From NCBI GenBank assembly GCA_910586605.1, contig CAJUJR010000024.1, positions 1 through 32,348 on the forward strand: a stretch of 32,348 nt of DNA. The letters are read 5' to 3'. A program made the translations under genes and the position numbers. This DNA comes from an uncultured Lachnospiraceae bacterium. Its GTDB lineage: Bacteria > Bacillota > Clostridia > Lachnospirales > Lachnospiraceae. Below, piece by piece: positions 7,348-15,295 of the stretch. Under the pieces are notes generated by a model. The model was not told where the DNA came from, did no database searches, and saw nothing but the letters and a program-made list of their open reading frames with translations. Every line of letters starts with the position of its first letter. The stretch's first letter is position 1.

Positions 7348-9717
7348 GTGAAAAATTTAGGTTGGAATCAGGATATTAAAGCAGGTCAGGAGATTAGTTT
7401 TGGGTTCACTGCTAGTTATAAGCAAGAGGCTAATACTCCACATAATTTTCTTATACCAAATTTATATAAGGATGATGTAACCGAGAATGATAATAATTTA
7501 GATGATTTAGATGAGTCGGATGAATTAGATGATTTTTTTGAAGCCGAACTTACAATAGAATCAGAATGGGAAAATCATTATAATGGAAAGATAACCGTAA
7601 AAAATATTTCTGATAAAGATATAGAAAATTGGAAGCTTTCCTTTATTTCCAAGGATACTATAGAAAATATATGGTCCGCAAAAATAGACGCGCATGATAG
7701 TGACACATATATTGTAAAGAATTTGGGCTGGAATCAGGACATTAAAGCAGGCCAAGAAATTAGCTTTGGGTTCACTGCCAGTTATAAACAGGAAGCGGAT
7801 GCCCCACATGATTTTTATATGTCAAGCATATGTAAGAAAGTGGAAGCAACACATATGATAGACTATAAAATAGTATCAAATTGGGGAACAGGACTAAACG
7901 GAGAAATAACGGTTAAAAATACTTCTAATAAAGTAATAGAAGACTGGCGTTTGATTTTTGAAAGCAATCTAGATATTGAGCGGTTTTGGACAGCAGAAGT
8001 GGATGGCAAAGAAGGGAACATTTATTTTGTCAAAAATCTTGGGTATAATGCCAATATAGCTCCTGGGGAAACACTTACATTAGGCTTTTCCGCAAAGGGT
8101 ACAGAAGGGAAAATTCTAATGAAAGAGTTTACTTTGTATTATATGGATGTATATACAGAGGATACTACTGATACGGATGGCGATGGTCTTTACGATACCT
8201 ATGAAAAAACGCTTGGTACAAATCCAGAGAAAAAAGATTCCGATAGTGATGGCCTGGATGATTATTTTGAAGTGTATACCTTAGCAACAGATCCTTTGAA
8301 AGCAGATTCTGACGGAAATGGTGTCTCAGATGCAGAGGAAGACAATGACAAGGATGGTCTGAGCAATATGGAAGAATATAAACTGGGCACAAATCCTACC
8401 AACAATGACAGTGATGGAGATGGCTTAACCGATAAGGAAGAATATACCATATACAAGACAGACCCATTAAATGAAGATACTGATAACGATGGTTTAACCG
8501 ACAAAGAAGAAATAGACCTTGGTTTTAATCCACTCTTGGCAGATACGGATGGCAATGGTATAATTGATTCTGAAGAAAACCTTAAACAAGTAGCTGTATA
8601 TAATGGTTTTTGGGATGACACTTTAATTAAGGAAATCCAGATATCTGCAACTGTTTATGGGGACATTTATGATGCGCTTTTCCTTGATGATATGATAGAT
8701 GATATAGAAGATGTCAAGGGGGTAGTCAGCGGTTTCTATGAAATAGAAAATGAAGAAGAATACAAGCTGAGTACAAAGTTTTTCTTGGATAAAACGAAAG
8801 ATTATAATATACATGACCTTGTTGTTTTAAAAATAGGACGGAGAGATAGAGAAATTGTAGAAACTATAGCAGATGAAAAAAATGCTACTTTATCAGTTGA
8901 GATAGATGACAGCAATGCTATTTATTGTGTCGTAAATCGTATACTTTATGAAAATGGAAAAAGCGATACTGATAGTACTTCAAAAAATAGCAATGGAAAA
9001 TTTCCTGTTTCAAGAAAAAAGAAAGGAAAAAGTAAAGTTGATATTTTAAAAGAGAAGTTAACTGACCAAATAAAAAAAGACCAAAAAAATAAAAGATATC
9101 TGAGAATATATTCGCCTGAAGAAGCAGTAGATTTAGTGTTGAAATATGATGATACTATCTCTGCGGCATCTACAAAATTGGGTATCCAAAAAGCGATGAT
9201 TCAGGCAATATTATTTAGGGAATTAGCGTGCATTAATCCATTGGATTTATTAGGGGATATAGCTGTTCAAAATTATTATATAAATCAGTATTTGTTAGAA
9301 GAATATATGAACAAAAGTTGGATGCAGCAACTAATAAGCGAACCGCCTCAAATGTCTTTACCTCAAAGGGAAGATTGTAGTACTGGATTAGGACAAATTT
9401 TTGCAAAAACAGGAATTAAAGCAAGAAACTGTTTTCTTTCCAAAGGACAGAAAAAATATACTTATAGTAATTGGAAACAACGAAAAAAGGTATGGTATAA
9501 GTTAAAGGACGACAATAAATATAATACTACAATGGTTGCCAAAGTGCTGAAAATGGAAGCCGGGAATATCTTTTTAGTTGTCCCAACAAAAAAGGATGCG
9601 TCGCTAGTTATGAGCAGATATAATTATGGTGGAGTAAAGAAGTCGACAAAATATGGTAAAGAATGTTACAGATATTACAAATTTTTCAAATCCTTTAATG
9701 GATGGAAGGGGATGTAA
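7348..9717 (+). CDS. Secreted modular protein, C-terminal part: CBM2-like modules, calcium repeats, lysozyme-like domain
   Basis: This is the remainder of the gene starting at 6629; the frame is already open from about 7223, so GTG 7348 is only a nominal start. In 789-residue numbering there is the end of CBM2-like module 2, an Asp-rich linker (49-63), module 3 (64-157) and a divergent module 4 (172-262). Six or so thrombospondin-type-3-like DxDxDG calcium repeats follow (about 273-410), then an alpha/beta spacer (415-535) and a Lys-rich linker (555-585). The C-terminal domain (about 587-789) has the order of motifs seen in lysozyme-like transglycosylases: IQAILFRE with candidate catalytic E625, STGLGQI (678-684), and YNYGG (758-762) followed by a Tyr-rich end. 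This suggests cell-wall attack. No sortase or dockerin signal was seen. It overlaps the next gene by one base (TAATG). Toxin function is inferred. Confidence 0.75.
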   Translation: MKNLGWNQDIKAGQEISFGFTASYKQEANTPHNFLIPNLYKDDVTENDNNLDDLDESDELDDFFEAELTIESEWENHYNGKITVKNISDKDIENWKLSFISKDTIENIWSAKIDAHDSDTYIVKNLGWNQDIKAGQEISFGFTASYKQEADAPHDFYMSSICKKVEATHMIDYKIVSNWGTGLNGEITVKNTSNKVIEDWRLIFESNLDIERFWTAEVDGKEGNIYFVKNLGYNANIAPGETLTLGFSAKGTEGKILMKEFTLYYMDVYTEDTTDTDGDGLYDTYEKTLGTNPEKKDSDSDGLDDYFEVYTLATDPLKADSDGNGVSDAEEDNDKDGLSNMEEYKLGTNPTNNDSDGDGLTDKEEYTIYKTDPLNEDTDNDGLTDKEEIDLGFNPLLADTDGNGIIDSEENLKQVAVYNGFWDDTLIKEIQISATVYGDIYDALFLDDMIDDIEDVKGVVSGFYEIENEEEYKLSTKFFLDKTKDYNIHDLVVLKIGRRDREIVETIADEKNATLSVEIDDSNAIYCVVNRILYENGKSDTDSTSKNSNGKFPVSRKKKGKSKVDILKEKLTDQIKKDQKNKRYLRIYSPEEAVDLVLKYDDTISAASTKLGIQKAMIQAILFRELACINPLDLLGDIAVQNYYINQYLLEEYMNKSWMQQLISEPPQMSLPQREDCSTGLGQIFAKTGIKARNCFLSKGQKKYTYSNWKQRKKVWYKLKDDNKYNTTMVAKVLKMEAGNIFLVVPTKKDASLVMSRYNYGGVKKSTKYGKECYRYYKFFKSFNGWKGM

Positions 9718-10025
9718 TGAAAGATAAATTATTTACTTATTTTAAGAATGTATGCCAGGTTTTCCTTAGCATTTTGGAAGGGTGGTTTTTTTTATGGTGG
9801 TTTCTTTACGCATGGTTTTTTATCACAGACCGTAAAGATCAGGAGTCAATAGAACTGGGTATTCCTCTTGGTTGGACAATGGTTGTAATTGGTGTTATTG
9901 TAATTTTTGCCATTGAATTTTCTATGTACCACAGAAATAAAAACTGGAAAAAATATTTACTGTTCAGTTTACTACCGTGTATATCATCTAGCCTAATTAC
10001 TTTTTTGTATTTATGTTTACAATAA
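9717..10025 (+). CDS. Small three-helix membrane protein, candidate immunity protein (copy 1)
   Basis: The 102-residue protein has three predicted membrane segments (about 12-37, 51-70, 82-101), a Trp-rich first helix (EGWFFLWWF) and a charged DRKDQE loop. I do not recognise a named family. The ATG at 9717 overlaps the stop of the lysozyme-domain gene (TAATG), with GGAAGGGG just upstream; an in-frame ATG at 9702 is less likely. Two gap-free homologues lie at 12346 and 12708 and a deletion form at 15296, each preceded by a piece of the same upstream gene tail. A small membrane protein coupled to a secreted lytic protein, present as diversified copies, is the pattern of an immunity protein. That role is inferred. 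Confidence 0.75.
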   Translation: MKDKLFTYFKNVCQVFLSILEGWFFLWWFLYAWFFITDRKDQESIELGIPLGWTMVVIGVIVIFAIEFSMYHRNKNWKKYLLFSLLPCISSSLITFLYLCLQ

Positions 10026-10108
10026 AATTTGCCTGCTTTTTCATTAAATCGCCTATATTTTGTAGTTCTGCTTATTATTTATAGCATTAGATGTTTTAAG
10101 TAAATAAC

Positions 10109-10127
10109 ATTGGTCGTGAATAGTACT
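10109..10127 (+). repeat. Degenerate copy of the recurrent 20-bp motif
   Basis: ATTGGTCGTGAATAGTACT matches the consensus of the copies at 317, 25308 and 26771 in most positions but ends in AGTACT rather than AGTAAC. It lies just outside the insertion sequence. Confidence 0.35.
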
Positions 10128-10161
10128 ATATGAAATATAAATATCTGTTATAACTTCAATT

Positions 10162-10189
10162 AGGCTTTTGGAAATTCCTCCAAAAGCCT
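10162..10189 (-). terminator. Hairpin after the transposase gene
   Basis: AGGCTTTTGGA (10162-10172) pairs perfectly with TCCAAAAGCCT (10179-10189) around a 6-base loop, directly after the transposase stop. There is no clear T-run, so it may serve as a transcription block or RNA end structure rather than an efficient terminator. Confidence 0.5.
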
Positions 10190-10190
10190 G

Positions 10191-11573
10191 TTATACTTTA
10201 GCCAGAATCGGATCAAGAAGCTGTCGGACTTCTAAAGTGCATTCTGCATAGATTTTTAAAAATTCAAGGAATGGGAAAATGCCAAAATACTGCCCCACAT
10301 ATACAACTACTTCTTTTGGTTTTATTTCTTTATAGTTTTTGGCAGCGACAGGCAATGATTTGCCTGTGTAAGCCTCCCCTTCTACGAGGTTTTTGTATAT
10401 TTGGAAAAAAAGGTAACCGGTTAGGGTCATTACAATATGGAAAGTAATATAATTATATTTTGTACTTTTAAAACCACTTAATTTCCAGAAATCTTTCATC
10501 TGGCGGAAGTCTTCTTCTATTTCCGGGCGCAGTTCATATGTCTGGACAATCTGGCGTGCGGTTTTTGTGGTGTCAGTCGTCATAAAGACAAAAAATTTTC
10601 CTGTTTTTTTGTCATGTACGACACATGCATTTACCGGTACATCTTTTTCTGGGGTATCACTTGCCCACAGTGGTCCAAGGGATTTTACAGGCTGTATTTC
10701 CTGGCCTTTCCTTTTTTTGTTGGGATGCTTCTGCCATTTCCCGCCGGAAACAGCCAGGGATGCTGCATCTTTAAATATATCCATGTTTTCCCTTGCAGGG
10801 ACATAGGTATCAACTTTACGTTCTGTTTTACGGTAATTTGTCATTTCACGTGACAGGAATCCCCTGTCCTTTATTAATATGTCATTTTCATGGAAACAGG
10901 AAGTGTTTTTTAACATTTCCCTGCATAATTCCATGTCATGGGTTTTTAAGGTGCCAAAGACTATTTCTTCTGCCATGCCTGCGTCGCCTGTAATGCCGCG
11001 CAGTACACCAAGTTTATATCCACGCATGGTTTCACCGTCTATGGTTACAACAGAGGAATTTTCATAATTTGCGTTACCAAGGTTTACAGGGATTTTAGTA
11101 CAGTCCAGTATATGTATGCACGGCTGCACACCAAGATTTTTTAATGCACAGTCCTGCACATAATGGTTATAAAAAGAAATCAGTTCCCCGCTGCTGTATT
11201 TTTTCACAAGTTTACGCATTACACTTTCAGAAAAGAGCCCGTCACTTACATTACGTCCATAATCCCATGCATTCCAGCCAAGTTCTGCAAGCAGTCCTGC
11301 ATCTGTAACTGCAAAAGGGATATCAGTAAGGCTTGTTTTCTGTTTGAGTTTTGCAGTAATGGCAAGTGTCAGGAATATATCCGGGGGGATATGCAGGCTG
11401 TCACTGCGTTTATCTTCAAACACATCATTAAGCGGCTCAAGAAAGCCATGGTGTTTCATAGCCAAAACAATAGAATCGGCGAGCGCTGGCAGTGCCAGTT
11501 CTGCAGTGTCTATTTTACCTGAATGTATTGCTTCAAGTACCTTTTCCTTATCTTTTTTACTAATCTGTATCAT
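10191..11573 (-). CDS. IS4-family DDE transposase
   Basis: The 460-residue protein has the DDE catalytic set of the IS4 group: D157 in ILDCTKIPV, D236 in LIKDRGFL, and the signature Y346-(2)-R349-(3)-E353-(6)-K360 in YELRPEIEEDFRQMK. The length fits an intact IS4/IS1634-like enzyme and no stops or frameshifts are seen, so it may be active. ATG at 11573 lies about 57 bases inside the presumed right end. Several plus-strand frames across it are shadows of this gene. Confidence 0.9.
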   Translation of the reverse strand: MIQISKKDKEKVLEAIHSGKIDTAELALPALADSIVLAMKHHGFLEPLNDVFEDKRSDSLHIPPDIFLTLAITAKLKQKTSLTDIPFAVTDAGLLAELGWNAWDYGRNVSDGLFSESVMRKLVKKYSSGELISFYNHYVQDCALKNLGVQPCIHILDCTKIPVNLGNANYENSSVVTIDGETMRGYKLGVLRGITGDAGMAEEIVFGTLKTHDMELCREMLKNTSCFHENDILIKDRGFLSREMTNYRKTERKVDTYVPARENMDIFKDAASLAVSGGKWQKHPNKKRKGQEIQPVKSLGPLWASDTPEKDVPVNACVVHDKKTGKFFVFMTTDTTKTARQIVQTYELRPEIEEDFRQMKDFWKLSGFKSTKYNYITFHIVMTLTGYLFFQIYKNLVEGEAYTGKSLPVAAKNYKEIKPKEVVVYVGQYFGIFPFLEFLKIYAECTLEVRQLLDPILAKV

Positions 11574-11664
11574 AATGTTATTCCCTGCCTTTATACCAGA
11601 ATGGTTATTTCACCCATCTGATTATAACAGTTTTATTACATTATGTCCCAAAGACTTATTGAAG

Positions 11665-12346
11665 TTGGTTTTAATCCACTCTTGGCAGATTCGGATGGCA
11701 ATGGTATAATTGATTCTGAAGAAAATCTTAAACAAGTAGCTGTATATAATGATTTTTGGGATGACACTTTAATTAAGGAAATCCAGATATCTGCAACTGT
11801 TTATGGGGACATTTATGATGCGCTTTTCCTTGATGATATGATAGATGATATAGAAGATGTCAAGGGGGTAGTCAGCGGTTTCTATGAAATAGAAAATGAA
11901 GAAGAATACAAGCTGAGTACAAAGTTTTTCTTGGATAAAACGAAAGATTATAATATACATGACCTTGTTGTTTTAAAAATAGGACGGAGAGATAGAGAAA
12001 TTGTAGAAACTATAGCAGATGAAAAAAATGCTACTTTATCAGTTGAGATAGATGACAGCAATGCTATTTATTGTGTCGTAAATCGTATACTTATAGTAAT
12101 TGGAAACAACGAAAAAAAGTATGGTATAAATTAAAAGACGACAATAAATATAACACTACAATGGTTGCCAAAGTTTTGAAGATGGAAGCTGGTAACATCT
12201 TTTTAATTGTCCCAACAAAAAAGGATGCATCGCTAGTTATGAGTAGATATAATTATGGTGGGGTAAAGAAACCAACAAAATATGGTAAAGAATGTTACAG
12301 ATATTACAAATTTTTCAAATCCTTTCATGGATGGAAAGGGATGTGA
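11665..12346 (+). pseudogene. Truncated, internally deleted second copy of the lysozyme-domain gene 3' end
   Basis: Bases 11665-12092 match 8519-8946 with about three differences by eye. The copy starts inside the last calcium repeat and lacks a ribosome site. At the 7-base string TATACTT (12086-12092) the sequence jumps to the equivalent of 9457-9717, losing 517 bases. The loss shifts the frame and removes the candidate catalytic Glu and the TGLGQI motif, so only the spacer and the YNYGG end survive. After the jump the match falls to roughly 92%. The final reading frame still overlaps the next membrane-protein gene at its stop codon (TGATG). It cannot encode an active lytic domain. Confidence 0.85.
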
Positions 12347-12660
12347 TGAAAGACAAAATATTTATCTTCGTAAAGATTATTTGCCAAGTTCTGATAAGCA
12401 TTCCAGAAGGATGGTTTTCTTTTTGGTGGTTTGCTTATGCTATCTTCTTCATCATAGACCGGGAAGACCAGGAAGCAATTGAGATAGGCGTTCCAATTGG
12501 ATGGACAATGATTGTTATTGGGGGTATTACATTATTTAGTATAGAATTTATTATGTACCGCCGGAATAAAAGCTGGAAAAATTATTTTCTATTCAGTTTA
12601 CTCCCCTGTATATCAACTGCCTTAGTTACTTTTTTATATACCTTTCTCCCTTACAGGTAA
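12346..12660 (+). CDS. Small three-helix membrane protein, candidate immunity protein (copy 2)
   Basis: The 104-residue homologue of the proteins at 9717 and 12708 aligns without gaps and is about two-thirds identical to copy 1 by eye. EGWF.FWW, IGWTM and FLFSLLPCIS are retained. The start at 12346 overlaps the stop of the truncated upstream copy (TGATG) and follows GGAAAGGG; the longer in-frame extension upstream is the tail of that pseudogene read in another frame. The gene is intact although its neighbour is dead, as expected for a retained orphan immunity gene. That role is inferred. Confidence 0.75.
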   Translation: MKDKIFIFVKIICQVLISIPEGWFSFWWFAYAIFFIIDREDQEAIEIGVPIGWTMIVIGGITLFSIEFIMYRRNKSWKNYFLFSLLPCISTALVTFLYTFLPYR

Positions 12661-12698
12661 CAAACAATCGTTTTTTTCTAATTCCGTTGATGGATGGA
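12578..12698 (+). repeat. Direct repeat of about 120 bp, left copy
   Basis: This covers the 3' end of membrane-protein copy 2, the spacer, and the vestigial tail before copy 3. It recurs at 15323-15442 with only a few differences. The two copies bracket about 2.7 kb holding membrane-protein copy 3, the antitoxin relic and the AAA-ATPase gene. Confidence 0.85.
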
Positions 12699-12709
12699 AG
12701 GAGTGTAAT
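12682..12709 (+). pseudogene. Vestigial tail of the lysozyme-domain gene before membrane-protein copy 3
   Basis: TTCCGTTGATGGATGGAAGG and the following bases align with the last codons of the large gene at 9691-9717 (TCC TTT AAT GGA TGG AAG GGG ATG TAA), minus one base. Only this roughly 28-base tail remains, and it supplies the ribosome site of copy 3. Confidence 0.6.
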
Positions 12710-13016
12710 GAAACAAAAACTATTCCTCTATATAAAGGTTGTCTGCCAGATTTTAATCAGTGTTTTTGAAGGATGGTTTTCTTTTTGGTGGTTGGGCTTT
12801 GCATATGTAGGTATTACAGACCGAAAGGACAGAGAGTCAATAGAAGTTGCTGTTCCAATTGGATGGACAATGGTTGTGATTGGTGCTATTGTAATTTTTA
12901 GTATTGAGTTCATTATGTACCGCTGGAATAAAAATTGCAAAAAATATTTACTGTTCAGTTTACTCCCCAGTATATCAACTGCCTTAGTTGCTTTTTTATA
13001 TGTCTTTTTTTGTTGA
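12708..13016 (+). CDS. Small three-helix membrane protein, candidate immunity protein (copy 3)
   Basis: The 102-residue third member of the family has the same three membrane segments and the motifs EGWFSFWW, TDRKDRE, IGWTM and YLLFSLLPSIS. ATG at 12708 is preferred to the upstream in-frame ATG at 12687, which lies in the vestigial tail; GGAAGGAG is positioned for 12708. The gene is intact and diverged from copies 1 and 2. Its place in a tandem series, each behind a fragment of the lytic gene, supports an immunity role by inference only. Confidence 0.7.
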   Translation: MKQKLFLYIKVVCQILISVFEGWFSFWWLGFAYVGITDRKDRESIEVAVPIGWTMVVIGAIVIFSIEFIMYRWNKNCKKYLLFSLLPSISTALVAFLYVFFC

Positions 13017-13034
13017 ATGTAATAAACAAATTCC

Positions 13035-13080
13035 TTTTCAGGGACAGAAAAAATATATTTATAGCAATTGAAAACAATGA
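13035..13080 (+). pseudogene. Short vestige of the lysozyme-domain gene
   Basis: GGACAGAAAAAATATA and the following bases (about 13043-13080) match 9444-9482 of the intact gene with several substitutions and an in-frame stop. It begins close to the point where the second copy resumes after its deletion, and is followed by unrelated DNA. Confidence 0.6.
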
Positions 13081-13086
13081 AGTAAC

Positions 13087-13134
13087 ACAAACAATGCAAA
13101 AGCATTACAAGCGTATTGATTTTGCATTGTTTGT
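13087..13134. promoter_or_regulatory. Long perfect inverted repeat upstream of the antitoxin relic
   Basis: ACAAACAATGCAAAA (13087-13101) is the exact complement of TTTTGCATTGTTTGT (13120-13134), a 15-bp stem with an 18-base loop. It lies just before the DinJ/RelB-type gene and may be its operator or an RNA hairpin. Confidence 0.45.
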
Positions 13135-13173
13135 TCGTTATTCTTATTATAGATGTGGAATAGATATACGGAG

Positions 13174-13475
13174 ATGGAATCAATAGCAAGTATGATTCAA
13201 GTAAGGGTAGATGATGATTTAAAAACAAAATCAGACGCTTTGTTTAAGGATTTAGGAACAGATACCACAACTGCAATCCGTATGTTTTTAACGCAAGCAC
13301 TGGCAGTAAATGGCTTTCCGTTTGAAAAAAAAGGCCAAATACGAATCCATATGGAGTATTGGCAGAATATGAAATATTAGATAAGCTGGAAAAATTACGA
13401 GAGCAGGCAGCACAGGGAATATATAAGGATGCGGCAGAGGTTTCCTGTGATATGAGGGCAAAGTATATAATATAA
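13174..13475 (+). pseudogene. DinJ/RelB-type antitoxin gene, frameshifted in an A8 run
   Basis: The N-terminal half (IQVRVDDDLKTKSDALFKDL, then TTTAIRMFLTQALA and GFPFE) is typical of ribbon-helix-helix DinJ/RelB antitoxins. Just after FPFE the eight-A run at 13325-13332 throws the frame: as read, the ORF ends at 13380. With one more base it continues NPYGVLAEYEILDKLEKLRE to a stop at 13475, giving a normal-length antitoxin. ATG 13174, 13192 or 13153 could be the start; none has an ideal ribosome site. No RelE/YafQ toxin follows. It could be a pseudogene or a slippage-dependent gene; the former is likelier. Confidence 0.65.
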
Positions 13476-13560
13476 ATATCTCTGTTTTAAAGAAACACTT
13501 TTCCCAGCAGCATCTATATGATATGATTAAATTATCTGGAAAAGTGAGGAGGTATCTGAT

Positions 13561-15276
13561 ATGCAATATATAAAACCAATACCAATCGGGGTAGAATTTT
13601 ATAAGCAGATGATAAGTGAAGAATATTATTATATAGATAAAACACTTCTAATACGTGATTTACTGGCACAAAAGAATATGGTTACATTGTTTACACGTCC
13701 AAGACGTTTTGGGAAAACGTTAGCCCAGAGCATGTTAAAGACCTTTTTTGAAAAAGAGATACTTCCAGACGGAACAGCAGCAGATAATTCTGTGTACTTC
13801 CAGGGGAAAAAAATTATGGAAGCAGGCGTGGAATATACCAGGCATATGGGACAATACCCTGTAATATTCCTGTCCCTAAAATCAGCGAAGCAGCCAACAT
13901 ATGAAATGGCATATGAAAACCTTGCTTTTGAAATCAGAAAAGAATATGACAGGCACAGGTATATCCTTGAAAATGATAATCTTACAGAAGAAGACAAAAA
14001 AATATACCAGTCCATATTAGCAATGGAAGCTGGCAATACTATATTCGCCAGAGCCATAGCATTGTTATCAGAATGCCTTGAAAAATACCACAAACAGAAA
14101 GTAATCATTCTTCTTGATGAATATGATGTACCACTTGAAAATGCCTATTTTAACGGCTTTTATGATAAAATGGTTACCTTTATCCGCTCATTGTTTGAAT
14201 CTGCATTAAAAACAAATGAAAGCCTTAAAATGGCCGTAGTAACAGGCTGTCTGCGTATCAGTAAGGAAAGCATATTTACAGGGCTTAATAATCTTGATGT
14301 TGTCTCTGTTCTTAATGAAGATTATGCAGAATATTTTGGATTTACACAGAATGAAGTTGACAATTTACTTAAAGCTTATAATTTAACACAAAAAACGAAT
14401 GAAGTAAGGAGCTGGTATGACGGCTATCTCTTTGGAAATACAGAGGTCTATAATCCCTGGAGTGTGATAAATTATGTAAAAGATATTGTCCACAGGAATA
14501 CAGAATTTCCAAAGCCATACTGGTCTAATACATCCTCCAATAGTATAGTGCGTGAATTAATTGAAAATGCAGATGATAATACAAAACAAGAACTTGAAAG
14601 GCTTATTGCAGGTGATACAATAGAAAAACCCATACATGAAGATATTACCTATGAGGATATTTACAAATCCCAGGACAATTTATGGAACTTCCTGTTTTTT
14701 ACAGGGTATCTTAAAACTGTGGAAAAAAGTTTCGTAGGACAGCAGATATATATGGCAATGAAAATACCAAATGAAGAAATTTCATATATATACAAAAACA
14801 ATATAAGGGAATGGTTTATGCAGTGTATTGGAAAACAGGATTTGTCAGGGCTGGTAAAAGCATTGGAAGAGGGGGACTGTGAAACAGCGTCCGATATTAT
14901 CACAGGGCAGCTTATGGATACAATAAGTTTTTATGACTACAAAGAAGATTATTACCATGGTTTTATGGCAGGGCTTTTAAGGCATAACAATAAGTATATT
15001 TTAAAATCCAACAGGGAAAGTGGCAGCGGGAGATATGATTTATGTCTTAAAACAATGAGGATACGCAAGGGCAGGGTAATTTTGCTTGAATTAAAAGTAG
15101 CAGACAGCATAAATAAATTAGAAAAAGGCTGTATGGAAGCGCTGGAACAGATAGAAAAACTTCATTATGATAGTGACATGATAGAAGAGGGTTACACGGA
15201 TATCCTGAAATATGGTATCTGTTTTTATAAAAAGGAATGTTTTGTAATGAATCATGTAGCGACAAATGAGACATGA
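13561..15276 (+). CDS. AAA-ATPase-like protein with C-terminal PD-(D/E)XK nuclease-like domain
   Basis: The 571 residues carry an N-terminal ATPase with Walker A TRPRRFGKT (45-53) and Walker B VIILLDEYD (181-189). The segment RSWYDGYLFG and a following Asn-Pro-Trp are typical of the AAA-ATPase-like family usually paired with a PD-(D/E)XK domain. The C-terminal nuclease-like core has D493 in GRYDL and E510-x-K512 in LLELKV. Such genes are common, often multi-copy, in gut Firmicutes and Bacteroidetes. Their role is not established; mobile-element or defence functions have been considered. The start follows GAGGAGG. It appears intact, lies between the two 120-bp direct repeats, and is followed 19 bases later by a deleted membrane-protein gene. 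Confidence 0.88.
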   Translation: MQYIKPIPIGVEFYKQMISEEYYYIDKTLLIRDLLAQKNMVTLFTRPRRFGKTLAQSMLKTFFEKEILPDGTAADNSVYFQGKKIMEAGVEYTRHMGQYPVIFLSLKSAKQPTYEMAYENLAFEIRKEYDRHRYILENDNLTEEDKKIYQSILAMEAGNTIFARAIALLSECLEKYHKQKVIILLDEYDVPLENAYFNGFYDKMVTFIRSLFESALKTNESLKMAVVTGCLRISKESIFTGLNNLDVVSVLNEDYAEYFGFTQNEVDNLLKAYNLTQKTNEVRSWYDGYLFGNTEVYNPWSVINYVKDIVHRNTEFPKPYWSNTSSNSIVRELIENADDNTKQELERLIAGDTIEKPIHEDITYEDIYKSQDNLWNFLFFTGYLKTVEKSFVGQQIYMAMKIPNEEISYIYKNNIREWFMQCIGKQDLSGLVKALEEGDCETASDIITGQLMDTISFYDYKEDYYHGFMAGLLRHNNKYILKSNRESGSGRYDLCLKTMRIRKGRVILLELKVADSINKLEKGCMEALEQIEKLHYDSDMIEEGYTDILKYGICFYKKECFVMNHVATNET

Positions 15277-15295
15277 ATGGACGGAAAGGGGCGTA

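Larger units (their letters stand above)
10145..11630 (-). mobile_element. IS4-type insertion sequence
   Basis: A single transposase gene on the minus strand is flanked by a short inverted repeat, CTGTTATAA at 10145-10153 and TTATAACAG at 11622-11630, which I take as the probable ends. No target duplication could be recognised: the flanks ATATAAATAT and TTTTATTACA differ. The element sits between membrane-protein copy 1 and the truncated second copy of the large gene, so it probably marks a rearrangement breakpoint. Confidence 0.7.

Noticed and set aside
6800..8110. Repeated blocks that could suggest a tandem or CRISPR-type repeat
   Set aside because: The repeats are about 90-residue protein-coding CBM2-like modules with no constant spacer pattern. 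No CRISPR array or cas gene was seen anywhere.
10135..11640. Target-site duplication flanking the insertion sequence
   Set aside because: The bases next to both presumed ends differ, so no duplication is claimed; the ends themselves rest on only nine matching bases.
10567..11709. Several plus-strand ORFs within the insertion sequence
   Set aside because: They are antisense frames of the intact transposase; their residues do not form a coherent protein.
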